64,000 nucleotides of DNA from assembly GCF_051020765.1 (NCBI RefSeq), contig NW_027469743.1:1-64000 (forward strand), written 5' to 3'. This document shows positions 24,627 to 38,184 of the stretch, in pieces. Both the position numbers and the translations under genes were made by a program. The stretch comes from Lasioglossum baleicum (taxonomy: Eukaryota; Arthropoda; Insecta; Hymenoptera; Halictidae). Every line of letters starts with the position of its first letter. Position 1 is the stretch's first letter. The notes under the pieces were generated by a model, which worked only from the letters and a program-made list of their open reading frames with translations, was not told the origin of the DNA and ran no database searches.

Positions 24627-26429
24627 CGATATGCGTTATGCGTTATGCGTTATGCGTTATTCGTTATGCGTTATGCGTTATGCGTTATGCCTTATGGTTT
24701 ATACGTTATGCGTTATGCGTTATGCGTTATGCGTTATGCGTTTTGCGTTAAGCGTTATGCGTTATGCGTTATGCGTTATGCGTTATGCGTTATGCGTTAT
24801 GCGTTATGCGTTATGCGTTATGCGTTATGCGTTATGCGTTATGCGTTATGCGTTATGCGTTATGCGTTATGCGTTATGCGTTATGCGTTATGCGTTATGC
24901 GTTATGCGTTATGCGTTATGCGTTATGCGTTATGCGTTATGCGTTATGCGTTATGCGTTATGCGTTATGCGTTATGCGTTATGCGTTATGGGCTAAGCGT
25001 TTGCGTTATGCGTTATGGGCTAAGCGTTATGCCTTATGGTTTATACGTTATGCGTTATGCGTTATGCGTTATGCGTTATGCGTTATGCGTTATGCGTTAT
25101 GCGTTGTGCGTTGTGCGTTATGCGTTATGCGTTATGCGTTATGCGTTATGCGTTATGCGTTATGCGTTATGCGTTATGTGTTATGCGTTATGCATTAAGC
25201 GTTATGCGTTATGCGTTATGCGTTATGCGTTATGCGTTATGCGTTATGCGTTATGCGTTATGCGTTATGCGTTATGCGTTATGCGTTATGCGTTATGCGT
25301 TATGCGTTATGCGTTATGCGTTATGCGTTATGCGTTATGCGTTATGCGTTATGCGTTATGCGTTATGCGTTATGCGTTATGCGTTATGCGTTATGCGTTA
25401 TGCGTTATGCGTTATGCGTTATGCGTTATGCGTTATGCGTTATGCGTTATGCGTTATGCGTTATGCGTTATGCGTTATGCGTTATGCGTTATGCGTTATG
25501 CGTTATGCGTTATGCGTTATGCGTTATGCGTTATGCGTTATGCGTTATGCGTTATGCGTTATGCGTTATGCGTTATGCGTTATGCGTTATGCGTTATGCG
25601 TTATGCGTTATGCGTTATGCGTTATGCGTTATGCGTTATGCGTTATGCATTATGCGTTATGGGCTAAGCGTTTGCGTTATGCGTTATCGGCTAAGCGTTA
25701 TGCCTTATGGTTTATACGTTATGCGTTATGCGTTATGCGTTATGCGTTATGCGTTATGCGTTATGCGTTATGCGTTATGCGTTATGCGTTATGCGTTATG
25801 CGTTATGCGTTATGCGTTATGCGTTATGCGTTATGCGTTATGCGTTATGCGTTATGCGTTATGCGTTATGCGTTATGCGTTATGCGTTATGCGATATGCG
25901 TTATGCGTTATGCGTTATGCGTTATGCGTTATGCCTTATGGTTTATACGTTATGCGTTATGCGTTATGCGTTATGCGTTATGCGTTTTGCGTTATGCGTT
26001 ATGCGTTATGGGCTAAGCGTTTGCGTTATGCGTTATCGGCTAAGCGTTATGCCTTATGGTTTATACGTTATGCGTTATGCGTTATGCGTTATGCGTTATG
26101 CGTTATGCGTTATGCGTTATGCGTTATGCGTTATGCGTTATGCGTTATGCGTTATGCGTTATGCGTTATGCGTTATGCGTTATGCGTTATGCGTTATGCG
26201 TTATGCGTTATGCGTTATGCGTTATGCGTTATGCGTTAAGCGTTATGCGTTATGCGTTATGCGTTATGCGTTATGCGTTATGCGTTATGCGTTATGCGTT
26301 ATGCGTTATGCGTTATGCGTTATGCGTTATGCGTTATGCGTTATGCGTTATGCGTTATGCGTTATGCGTTATGCGTTATGCGTTATGCGTTATGCGTTAT
26401 GCGTTATGCGTTATGCGTTATGCGTTATG
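24627..26429 (+). repeat. 1.8-kb higher-order repeat, copy 1
   Basis: CGATATG 24,627, CGTTATT 24,655, CGTTTG 24,998, CGTTGTG pair 25,102, TGTTATG 25,179, CATTAAG 25,193, CATTATG 25,648, CGTTTG 25,669, CGTTATC-GGCTAAG 25,682, CGATATG 25,892, CGTTTTG 25,983, CGTTTG 26,018. Partners lie 1,803, 1,796 or 1,754 bp later, all explained by whole-unit changes in pure runs. The rare CATTAAG and CATTATG markers make the match secure. Confidence 0.92.
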
Positions 26430-28099
26430 CGATATGCGTTATGCGTTATGCGTTATGCGTTATTCGTTATGCGTTATGCGTTATGCGTTATGCCTTATGG
26501 TTTATACGTTATGCGTTATGCGTTATGCGTTATGCGTTATGCGTTTTGCGTTAAGCGTTATGCGTTATGCGTTATGCGTTATGCGTTATGCGTTATGCGT
26601 TATGCGTTATGCGTTATGCGTTATGCGTTATGCGTTATGCGTTATGCGTTATGCGTTATGCGTTATGCGTTATGCGTTATGCGTTATGCGTTATGCGTTA
26701 TGCGTTATGCGTTATGCGTTATGCGTTATGCGTTATGCGTTATGCGTTATGCGTTATGCGTTATGCGTTATGCGTTATGCGTTATGGGCTAAGCGTTTGC
26801 GTTATGCGTTATGGGCTAAGCGTTATGCCTTATGGTTTATACGTTATGCGTTATGCGTTATGCGTTATGCGTTATGCGTTATGCGTTATGCGTTATGCGT
26901 TGTGCGTTGTGCGTTATGCGTTATGCGTTATGCGTTATGCGTTATGCGTTATGCGTTATGCGTTATGCGTTATGGGTTATGCGTTATGCATTAAGCGTTA
27001 TGCGTTATGCGTTATGCGTTATGCGTTATGCGTTATGCGTTATGCGTTATGCGTTATGCGTTATGCGTTATGCGTTATGCGTTATGCGTTATGCGTTATG
27101 CGTTATGCGTTATGCGTTATGCGTTATGCGTTATGCGTTATGCGTTATGCGTTATGCGTTATGCGTTATGCGTTATGCGTTATGCGTTATGCGTTATGCG
27201 TTATGCGTTATGCGTTATGCGTTATGCGTTATGCGTTATGCGTTATGCGTTATGCGTTATGCGTTATGCGTTATGCGTTATGCGTTATGCGTTATGCGTT
27301 ATGCGTTATGCGTTATGCGTTATGCGTTATGCGTTATGCGTTATGCGTTATGCGTTATGCGTTATGCGTTATGCGTTATGCGTTATGCGTTATGCGTTAT
27401 GCATTATGCGTTATGGGCTAAGCGTTTGCGTTATGCGTTATCGGCTAAGCGTTATGCCTTATGGTTTATACGTTATGCGTTATGCGTTATGCGTTATGCG
27501 TTATGCGTTATGCGTTATGCGTTATGCGTTATGCGTTATGCGTTATGCGTTATGCGTTATGCGTTATGCGTTATGCGTTATGCGTTATGCGTTATGCGTT
27601 ATGCGTTATGCGTTATGCGTTATGCGTTATGCGTTATGCGTTATGCGATATGCGTTATGCGTTATGCGTTATGCGTTATGCGTTATGCCTTATGGTTTAT
27701 ACGTTATGCGTTATGCGTTATGCGTTATGCGTTATGCGTTTTGCGTTATGCGTTATGCGTTATGGGCTAAGCGTTTGCGTTATGCGTTATCGGCTAAGCG
27801 TTATGCCTTATGGTTTATACGTTATGCGTTATGCGTTATGCGTTATGCGTTATGCGTTATGCGTTATGCGTTATGCGTTGTGCGTTATGCGTTATGCGTT
27901 ATGCGTTATGCGTTATGCGTTATGCGTTATGCGTTATGCGTTATGCGTTATGCGTTATGCGTTATGCGTTATGCGTTATGCGTTATGCGTTATGCGTTAT
28001 GCGTTATGCGTTATGCGTTATGCGTTATGCGTTATGCGTTATGCGTTATGCGTTATGCGTTATGCGTTATGCGTTATGCGTTATGCGTTATGCTTTATG
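26430..28099 (+). repeat. 1.8-kb higher-order repeat, copy 2
   Basis: CGATATG 26,430, CGTTATT 26,458, CGTTTG 26,794, CGTTGTG pair 26,898, GGTTATG 26,975 (TGTTATG in copy 1), CATTAAG 26,989, CATTATG 27,402, CGTTTG 27,423, CGTTATC-GGCTAAG 27,436, CGATATG 27,646, CGTTTTG 27,737, CGTTTG 27,772. The right boundary is set at the next CGATATG (28,100), which follows CTTTATG. Confidence 0.9.
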
Positions 28100-29224
28100 C
28101 GATATGCGTTATGCGTTATGCGTTATGCGTTATGCGTTATGCGTTATGCGTTATGCGTTATGCGTTATGCGTTATGCGTTATGCGTTATGCGTTATGCGT
28201 TATGCGTTATGCCTTATGGTTTATACGTTATGCGTTATGCGTTATGCGTTATGCGTTTTGCGTTAAGCGTTATGCGTTATGCGTTATGCGTTATGCGTTA
28301 TGCGTTATGCGTTATGCGTTATGCGTTATGCGTTATGCGTTATGCGTTATGCGTTATGCGTTATGCGTTATGCGTTATGCGTTATGCGTTATGCGTTATG
28401 CGTTATGCGTTATGCGTTATGCGTTATGCGTTATGCGTTATGCGTTATGCGTTATGCGTTATGCGTTATGCGTTATGGGCTAAGCGTTTGCGTTATGCGT
28501 TATGGGCTAAGCGTTATGCCTTATGGTTTATACGTTATGCGTTATGCGTTATGCGTTATGCGTTATGCGTTATGCGTTATGCGTTATGCGTTATGCGTTT
28601 GCGTTGTGCGTTATGCGTTATGCGTTATGCGTTATGCGTTATGCGTTATGCGTTATGCGTTATGCGTTATGCGTTATGCGTTATGCGTTAAGCGTTATGC
28701 GTTATGCGTTATGCGTTATGCGTTATGCGTTATGCGTTATGCGTTATGCGTTATGCGTTATGCGTTATGCGTTATGCGTTGTGCGTTATGCGTTATGCGT
28801 TATGCGTTATGCGTTATGCGTTATGCGTTATGCGTTATGCGTTATGCGTTATGCGTTATGCGTTATGCGTTATGCGTTATGCGTTATGCGTTATGCGTTA
28901 TGCGTTATGCGTTATGCGTTATGCGTTATGCGTTATGCGTTATGCGTTATGCGTTATGCGTTATGCGTTATGCGTTATGCGTTATGCGTTATGCGTTATG
29001 CGTTATGCGTTATGCGTTATGCGTTATGCGTTATGCGTTATGCGTTATGCGTTATGCGTTATGCGTTATGCGTTATGCGTTATGCGTTATGCGTTATGCG
29101 TTATGCGTTATGCGTTATGCGTTATGCGTTATGCGTTATGCGTTATGCGTTATGCGTTATGCGTTATGCGTTATGCGTTATGCGTTATGCGTTATGCGTT
29201 ATGCGTTATGCGTTATGCGTTATG

Positions 29225-32200
29225 GGCTAAGCGTTTGCGTTATGCGTTATGGGCTAAGCGTTATGCCTTATGGTTTATACGTTATGCGTTATGCGTTATG
29301 CGTTATGCGTTATGCGTTATGCGTTATGCGTTTTTGCGTTATGCGTTTGCGTTGTGCGTTATGCGTTATGCGTTATGCGTTATGCGTTATGCGTTATGCG
29401 TTATGCGTTATGCGTTATGCGTTATGCGTTATGCGTTAAGCGTTATGCGTTATGCGTTATGCGTTATGCGTTATGCGTTATGCGTTATGCGTTATGCGTT
29501 ATGCGTTATGCGTTATGCGTTATGCGTTGTGCGTTATGCGTTATGCGTTATGCGCTATGCGCTATGCGTTATGCGTTATGCGTTATGCGTTATGCGTTAT
29601 GCGTTATGCGTTATGCGTTATGCGTTATGCGTTATGCGTTATGCGTTATGCGTTATGCGTTATGCGTTATGCGTTATGCGTTATGCGTTATGCGTTATGC
29701 GTTATGCGTTATGCGTTATGCGTTATGCGTTATGCGTTATGCGTTATGCGTTATGCGTTATGCGTTATGCGTTATGCGTTATGCGTTATGCGTTATGCGT
29801 TATGCGTTATGCGTTATGCGTTATGCGTTATGCGTTATGCGTTATGCGTTATGCGTTATGCGTTATGCGTTATGCGTTATGCGTTATGCGTTATGCGTTA
29901 TGCGTTATGCGTTATGCGTTATGCGATATGCGTTATGCGTTATGCGTTATGCGTTATGCGTTATGCGTTATGCGTTATGCCTTATGGTTTATACGTTATG
30001 CGTTATGCGTTATGCGTTATGCGTTATGCGTTTTGCGTTAAGCGTTATGCGTTATGCGTTATGCGTTATGCGTTATGCGTTATGCGTTATGCGTTATGCG
30101 TTATGCGTTATGCGTTATGCGTTATGCGTTATGCGTTATGCGTTATGCGTTATGCGTTATGCGTTATGCGTTATGCGTTATGCGTTATGCGTTATGCGTT
30201 ATGCGTTATGCGTTATGCGTTATGCGTTATGCGTTATGCGTTATGCGTTATGCGTTATGCGTTATGCGTTATGCGTTATGCGTTATGCGTTATGCGTTAT
30301 GCGTTATGCGTTATGCGTTATGCGTTATGCGTTATGCGTTATGCGTTATGCGTTATGCGTTATGCGTTATGCGTTATGGGCTAAGCGTTATGGGCTAAGC
30401 GTTTGCGTTATGCGTTATGGGCTAAGCGTTATGCCTTATGGTTTATACGTTATGCGTTATGCGTTATGCGTTATGCGTTGTGCGTTATGCGTTATGCGTT
30501 ATGCGTTATGCGTTGTGCGTTATGCGTTATGCGTTATGCGTTATGCGTTATGCGTTATGCGTTATGCGTTATGCGTTATGCGTTATGCGTTATGCGTTAT
30601 GCGTTAAGCGTTATGCGTTATGCGTTATGCGTTATGCGTTATGCGTTATGCGTTATGCGTTATGCGTTATGCGTTATGCGTTATGCGTTTTGCGTTATGC
30701 GTTATGCGTTATGCGTTATGCGTTATGCGTTATGCGTTATGCGTTATGCGTTATGCGTTATGCGTTATGCGTTATGCGTTATGCGTTATGCGTTATGCGT
30801 TATGCGTTATGCGTTATGCGTTATGCGTTATGCGTTATGCGTTATGCGTTATGCGTTATGCGTTATGCGTTATGCGTTATGCGTTATGCGTTATGCGTTA
30901 TGCGTTATGCGTTATGCGTTATGCGTTATGCGTTATGCGTTATGCGTTATGCGTTATGCGTTTTGCGTTATGCGTTATGCGTTATGCGTTATGCGTTATG
31001 CGTTATGCGTTATGCGTTATGCGTTATGCGTTATGCGTTATGCGTTATGCGTTATGCGTTATGACTTTTGCATTATGCGTTATGCGTTATGCGTTATGCG
31101 TTATGCGTTATGCGTTATGCGTTATGCGTTATGCGTTATGCGTTATGCGTTATGCGTTGTGCGTTATGCGTTATGCGTTATGCGTTATGCGTTATGCGTT
31201 ATGCGTTATGCGTTATGCGTTATGCGTTATGCGTTATGCGTTATGCGTTATGCGTTATGCGTTATGCGTTATGCGTTATGCGTTATGCGTTATGCGTTAT
31301 GCGTTATGCGTTATGCGTTATGCGTTATGCGTTATGCGTTATGCGTTATGCGTTATGCGTTATGCGTTATGCGTTATGCGTTATGCGTTATGCGTTATGC
31401 GTTATGCGTTATGCGTTATGCGTTATGCGTTATGCGTTATGCGTTATGCGTTATGCGTTATGCGTTATGCGTTATGCGTTATGCGTTATGCGTTATGCGT
31501 TATGCGTTATGCGTTATGCGTTATGCGTTATGCGTTATGCGTTATGCGTTATGCGTTATGCGTTATGCGTTATGCGTTATGCGTTATGCGTTATGCGTTA
31601 TGCGTTATGCGTTATGCGTTATGCGTTATGCGTTATGCGTTATGCGTTATGCGTTATGCGTTATGCGTTATGCGTTATGCGTTATGCGTTATGCGTTATG
31701 CGTTATGCGTTATGGGCTAAGCGTTTGCGTTATGCGTTATGGGCTAAGCGTTATGCCTTATGGTTTATACGTTATGCGTTATGCGTTATGCGTTATGCGT
31801 TATGCGTTATGCGTTATGCGTTAAGCGTTATGCGTTATGCGTTATGCGTTATGCGTTATGCGTTATGCGTTATGCGTTATGCGTTATGCGTTATGCGTTA
31901 TGCGTTTTGCGTTATGCGTTATGCGTTATGCGTTATGCGTTATGCGTTATGCGTTATGCGTTATGCGTTATGCGTTATGCGTTATGCGTTATGCGTTATG
32001 CGTTATGCGTTATGCGTTATGCGTTATGCGTTATGCGTTATGCGTTATGCGTTATGCGTTATGCGTTATGCGTTATGCGTTATGCGTTATGCGTTATGCG
32101 TTATGCGTTATGCGTTATGCGTTATGCGTTATGCGTTATGCGTTATGCGTTATGCGTTATGCGTTTTGCGTTATGCGTTATGCGTTATGCGTTATGCGTT

Positions 32201-32854
32201 AAGCGTTATGCGTTATGCGTTATGCGTTATGCGTTATGCGTTATGCGTTATGCGTTATGCGTTATGCGTTATGCGTTATGCGTTTTGCGTTATGCGTTAT
32301 GCGTTATGCGTTATGCGTTATGCGTTATGCGTTATGCGTTATGCGTTATGCGTTATGCGTTATGCGTTATGCGTTATGCGTTATGCGTTATGCGTTATGC
32401 GTTATGCGTTATGCGTTATGCGTTATGCGTTATGCGTTATGCGTTATGCGTTATGCGTTATGCGTTATGCGTTATGCGTTATGCGTTATGCGTTATGCGT
32501 TATGCGTTATGCGTTATGCGTTATGCGTTATGCGTTATGCGTTTTGCGTTATGCGTTATGCGTTATGCGTTATGCGTTATGCGTTATGCGTTATGCGTTA
32601 TGCGTTATGCGTTATGCGTTATGCGTTATGCGTTATGCGTTATGCGTTATGCGTTATGCGTTATGCGTTATGCGTTATGCGTTATGCGTTATGCGTTATG
32701 CGTTATGCGTTATGCGTTATGCGTTATGCGTTATGCGTTATGCGTTATGCGTTATGCGTTATGCGTTATGCGTTATGCGTTATGCGTTATGCGTTATGCG
32801 TTATGCGTTATGCGTTATGCGTTATGCGTTATGCGTTATGCGTTATGCGTTATG
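29225..32854 (+). repeat. 3.6-kb higher-order repeat, copy 1
   Basis: GGCTAAG 29,225, CGTTTG 29,232 and 29,344, CGTTAAG 29,434, CGTTGTG 29,525, CGCTATG pair 29,553, CGATATG 29,924, CCTTATG 29,980, CGTTTTG-CGTTAAG 30,029. Partners begin 3,630 bp later. The centre (30,379-31,748) has a GGCTAAG pair at 30,379 and 30,393, CGTTGTG at 30,476 and 30,511, and ACTTTTG-CATTATG at 31,064. Confidence 0.82.
29329..29336 (+). repeat. Eight-base unit CGTTTTTG
   Basis: The only unit with five consecutive T, and one of two 8-bp units. It lies between the 6-bp units at 29,232 and 29,344. The corresponding position of HOR copy 2 (around 32,951) has a normal 7-bp unit, so it is a change private to this copy. 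Confidence 0.95.
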
Positions 32855-33629
32855 GGCTAAGCGTTTGCGTTATGCGTTATGGGCTAAGCGTTATGCCTTA
32901 TGGTTTATACGTTATGCGTTATGCGTTATGCGTTATGCGTTATGCGTTATGCGTTATGCGTTATGCGTTTGCGTTGTGCGTTATGCGTTATGCGTTATGC
33001 GTTATGCGTTATGCGTTATGCGTTATGCGTTATGCGTTATGCGTTATGCGTTATGCGTTATGCGTTAAGCGTTATGCGTTATGCGTTATGCGTTATGCGT
33101 TATGCGTTATGCGTTATGCGTTATGCGTTATGCGTTATGCGTTATGCGTTGTGCGTTATGCGTTATGCGTTATGCGCTATGCGCTATGCGTTATGCGTTA
33201 TGCGTTATGCGTTATGCGTTATGCGTTATGCGTTATGCGTTATGCGTTATGCGTTATGCGTTATGCGTTATGCGTTATGCGTTATGCGTTATGCGTTATG
33301 CGTTATGCGTTATGCGTTATGCGTTATGCGTTATGCGTTATGCGTTATGCGTTATGCGTTATGCGTTATGCGTTATGCGTTATGCGTTATGCGTTATGCG
33401 TTATGCGTTATGCGTTATGCGTTATGCGTTATGCGTTATGCGTTATGCGTTATGCGTTATGCGTTATGCGTTATGCGTTATGCGTTATGCGTTATGCGAT
33501 ATGCGTTATGCGTTATGCGTTATGCGTTATGCGTTATGCGTTATGCGTTATGCGTTATGCCTTATGGTTTATACGTTATGCGTTATGCGTTATGCGTTAT
33601 GCGTTATGCGTTATGCGTTTTGCGTTAAG
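32855..33629 (+). repeat. 3.6-kb higher-order repeat, copy 2 (partial)
   Basis: GGCTAAG 32,855, CGTTTG 32,862 and 32,966, CGTTAAG 33,063, CGTTGTG 33,147, CGCTATG pair 33,175, CGATATG 33,497, CCTTATG 33,560, CGTTTTG-CGTTAAG 33,616. It lacks the 8-bp unit at 29,329. It ends where domain 6 cassettes begin. Confidence 0.82.
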
Positions 33630-36600
33630 CGTTATGCGTTATGCGTTATGCGTTATGCGTTATGCGTTATGCGTTATGACTTTTGCATTATGCGTTATGC
33701 GTTATGCGTTATGCGTTATGGGCTATGCGCTATGCCTTATGGTTTATACGTTATGCGTTATGCGTTATGCGTTATGCGTTATGCGTTATACGTTATGCGT
33801 TATGCGTTATGCGTTATGCGTTATGCGTTATGCGTTATGCGTTATGCGTTATGCGTTATGCGTTATGCGTTATGCGTTATGCGTTATGCGTTATGCGTTA
33901 TGCGTTATGCGTTATGCGTTATGCGTTATGCGTTATGCGTTATGCGTTATGCGTTATGCGTTATGCGTTATGCGTTATGCGTTATGCGTTATGCGTTATG
34001 CGTTATGCGTTATGCGTTATGCGTTATGACTTTTGCATTATGCGTTATGCGTTATGCGTTATGCGTTATGGGCTATGCGTTATGCCTTATGGTTTATACG
34101 TTATGCGTTATGCGTTATGCGTTATGCGTTATGCGTTATGCGTTATGCGTTATGCGTTATGCGTTATGCGTTATGCGTTATGCGTTATGCGTTATGCGTT
34201 ATGCGTTATGCGTTATGCGTTATGCGTTATGCGTTATGCGTTATGCGTTATGCGTTATGCGTTATGCGTTATGCGTTATGCGTTATGCGTTATGCGTTAT
34301 GCGTTATGCGTTATGCGTTATGCGTTATGCGTTATGCGTTATGCGTTATGCGTTATGCGTTATGCGTTATGCGTTATGCGTTATGCGTTATGCGTTATGC
34401 GTTATGCGTTATGCGTTATGCGTTATGGGCTAAGCGTTTGCGTTATGCGTTATGGGCTAAGCGTTATGCCTTATGGTTTATACGTTATGCGTTATGCGTT
34501 ATGCGTTATGCGTTGTGCGTTATGCGTTATGCGTTATGCGTTATGCGTTGTGCGTTATGCGTTATGCGTTATGCGTTATGCGTTATGCGTTATGCGTTAT
34601 GCGTTATGCGTTATGCGTTATGCGTTATGCGTTATGCGTTATGCGTTATGCGTTATGCGTTATGCGTTATGCGTTATGCGTTATGCGTTATGCGTTATGC
34701 GTTATGCGTTATGCGTTATGCGTTATGCGTTATGCGTTATGCGTTATGCGTTATGCGTTATGCGTTATGCGTTATGCGTTATGCGTTATGCGTTATGCGT
34801 TATACGTTATGCGTTATGCGTTATGCGTTATGCGTTATGCGTTATGCGTTATGCGTTATGCGTTATGCGTTATGCGTTATGCGTTATGCGTTATGCGTTA
34901 TGCGTTATGCGTTATGCGTTATGCGTTATGCGTTATGCGTTATGCGTTATGCGTTATGCGTTATGCGTTATGCGTTATGCGTTATGCGTTATGCGTTATG
35001 CGTTATGCGTTATGCGTTATGACTTTTGCATTATGCGTTATGCGTTATGCGTTATGCGTTATGGGCTATGCGTTATGCCTTATGGTTTATACGTTATGCG
35101 TTATGCGTTATGCGTTATGCGTTATGCGTTATACGTTATGCGTTATGCGTTATGCGTTATGCGTTATGCGTTATGCGTTATGCGTTATGCGTTATGCGTT
35201 ATGCGTTATGCGTTATGCGTTATGCGTTATGCGTTATGCGTTATGCGTTATGACTTTTGCATTATGCGTTATGCGTTATGCGTTATGCGTTATGGGCTAT
35301 GCGTTATGCCTTATGGTTTATACGTTATGCGTTATGTGTTATGCGTTATGCGTTATGCGTTATGCGTTATACGTTATGCGTTATGCGTTATGCGTTATGC
35401 GTTATGCGTTATGCGTTATGCGTTATGCGTTATGCGTTATGCGTTATGCGTTATGCGTTATGCGTTATGCGTTATGCGTTATGCGTTATGCGTTATGCGT
35501 TATGCGTTATGCGTTATGCGTTATGCGTTATGCGTTATGCGTTATGCGTTATGCGTTATGCGTTATGCGTTATGCGTTATGCGTTATGCGTTATGCGTTA
35601 TGCGTTATGCGTTATGCGTTATGCGTTATGCGTTATGCGTTATGCGTTATGCGTTATGCGTTATGCGTTATGACTTTTGCATTATGCGTTATGCGTTATG
35701 CGTTATGCGTTATGGGCTATGCGTTATGCCTTATGGTTTATACGTTATGCGTTATGCGTTATGCGTTATGCGTTATGCGTTATACGTTATGCGTTATGCG
35801 TTATGCGTTATGCGTTATGCGTTATGCGTTATGCGTTATGCGTTATGCGTTATGCGTTATGCGTTATGCGTTATGCGTTATGCGTTATGCGTTATGCGTT
35901 ATGCGTTATGCGTTATGCGTTATGCGTTATGCGTTATACGTTATGCGTTATGCGTTATGCGTTATGCGTTATGCGTTATGCGTTATGCGTTATGCGTTAT
36001 GCGTTATGCGTTATGCGTTATGCGTTATGCGTTATGCGTTATGCGTTATGCGTTATGCGTTATGACTTTTGCATTATGCGTTATGCGTTATGCGTTATGG
36101 GCTATGCGTTATGCCTTATGGTTTATACGTTATGCGTTATGCGTTATGCGTTATGCGTTATGCGTTATGCGTTATGCGTTATGCGTTATGCGTTATGCGT
36201 TATGCGTTATGCGTTATGCGTTATGCGTTATGCGTTATGCGTTATGCGTTATGCGTTATGCGTTATGCGTTATGCGTTATGCGTTATGCGTTATGCGTTA
36301 TGCGTTATGCGTTATGCGTTATGCGTTATGCGTTATGCGTTATGCGTTATGCGTTATGCGTTATGACTTTTGCATTATGCGTTATGCGTTATGCGTTATG
36401 CGTTATGGGCTATGCGTTATGCCTTATGGTTTATACGTTATGCGTTATGCGTTATGCGTTATGCGTTATGCGTTATACGTTATGCGTTATGCGTTATGCG
36501 TTATGCGTTATGCGTTATGCGTTATGCGTTATGCGTTATGCGTTATGCGTTATGCGTTATGCGTTATGCGTTATGCGTTATGCGTTATGCGTTATGCGTT

Positions 36601-37086
36601 ATGCGTTATGCGTTATGCGTTATGCGTTATGCGTTATGCGTTATGCGTTATGCGTTATGCGTTATGCGTTATGCGTTATGCGTTATGCGTTATGCGTTAT
36701 GCGTTATGCGTTATGCGATATGCGTTATGCGTTATGCGTTATGCGTTATGCGTTATGCCTTATGGTTTATACGTTATGCGTTATGCGTTATGCGTTATGC
36801 GTTATGCGTTTTGCGTTAAGCGTTATGCGTTATGCGTTATGCGTTATGCGTTATGCGTTATGCGTTATGCGTTATGCGTTATGCGTTATGCGTTATGCGT
36901 TATGCGTTATGCGTTATGCGTTATGCGTTATGCGTTATGCGTTATGCGTTATGCGTTATGCGTTATGCGTTATGCGTTATGCGTTATGCGTTATGCGTTA
37001 TGCGTTATGCGTTATGCGTTATGCGTTATGCGTTATGCGTTATGCGTTATGCGTTATGCGTTATGCGTTATGCGTTATGCGTTATG

Positions 37087-38184
37087 GGCTAAGCGTTTGC
37101 GTTATGCGTTATCGGCTAAGCGTTATGCCTTATGGTTTATACGTTATGCGTTATGCGTTATGCGTTATGCGTTATGCGTTATGCGTTATGCGTTATGCGT
37201 TATGCGTTATGCGTTATGCGTTATGCGTTATGCGTTATGCGTTATGCGTTATGCGTTATGCGTTATGCGTTATGCGTTATGCGTTATTCGTTATGCGTTA
37301 TGCGTTATGCGTTATGCGTTATGCGTTATGCGTTATGCGTTATGCGTTATGCGTTATGACTTTTGCATTATGCGTTATGCGTTATGCGTTATGCCTTACG
37401 GTTTATACGTTATGCGTTATGCGTTATGCGTTATGCGTTATGCGTTATACGTTATGCGTTATGCGTTATGCGTTATGCGTTATGCGTTATGCGTTATGCG
37501 TTATGCGTTATGCGTTATGCGTTATGCGTTATGCGTTATGCGTTATGCGTTATGCGTTATGCGTTATGCGTTATGCGTTATGCGTTATACGTTATGCGTT
37601 ATGCGTTATGCGTTATGCGTTATGCGTTATGCGTTATGCGTTATGCGTTATGCGTTATGCGTTATGCGTTATGCGTTATGCGTTATGCGTTATGCGTTAT
37701 GACTTTTGCATTATGCGTTATGCGTTATGCGTTATGCGTTATGGGCTATGCGTTATGCCTTATGGTTTATACGTTATGCGTTATGCGTTATGCGTTATGC
37801 GTTATGCGTTATGCGTTATGCGTTATGCGTTATGCGTTATGCGTTATGCGTTATGCGTTATGCGTTATGACTTTTGCATTATGCGTTATGCGTTATGCGT
37901 TATGCGTTATGGGCTATGCGTTATGCCTTATGGTTTATACGTTATGCGTTATGTGTTATGCGTTATGCGTTATGCGTTATACGTTATGCGTTATGCGTTA
38001 TGCGTTATGCGTTATGCGTTATGCGTTATGCGTTATGCGTTATGCGTTATGCGTTATGCGTTATGCGTTATGCGTTATGCGTTATGCGTTATGCGTTATG
38101 CGTTATGCGTTATGCGTTATGCGTTATGCGTTATGCGTTATGCGTTATGCGTTATGCGTTATGCGTTATGCGTTATGCGTTATG
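37087..38184 (+). repeat. 1.1-kb higher-order repeat, copy 1
   Basis: GGCTAAG 37,087, CGTTTG 37,094, CGTTATC-GGCTAAG 37,107, CGTTATT 37,282, ACTTTTG 37,359, CCTTACG 37,394, CGTTATA 37,443 and 37,583, ACTTTTG 37,702. Partners lie 1,091-1,112 bp later. This copy has lost GGCTATG and its flanks between ACTTTTG and CCTTACG (21 bp, three units, shorter than copy 2). Confidence 0.9.

Larger units (their letters stand above)
23794..33678 (+). repeat. Domain 5: GGCTAAG-CGTTTG cassettes with CGATATG
   Basis: It opens with 343 bp of pure units, then CGTTAAG-CCTTATG at 24,137 and a domain 1-type tag at 24,179. The defining cassette is GGCTAAG followed by 6-bp CGTTTG, one canonical unit, CGTTATG or CGTTATC, GGCTAAG, one canonical unit and CCTTATG-GTTTATA. 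Tags with CGATATG upstream (24,627, 25,892, 26,430, 27,646, 28,100, 29,924, 33,497) lead to CCTTATG-GTTTATA and then CGTTTTG, which is followed by CGTTAAG in most copies. Two HOR systems (about 1.8 and 3.6 kb) are present. No gene is present. Confidence 0.9.
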
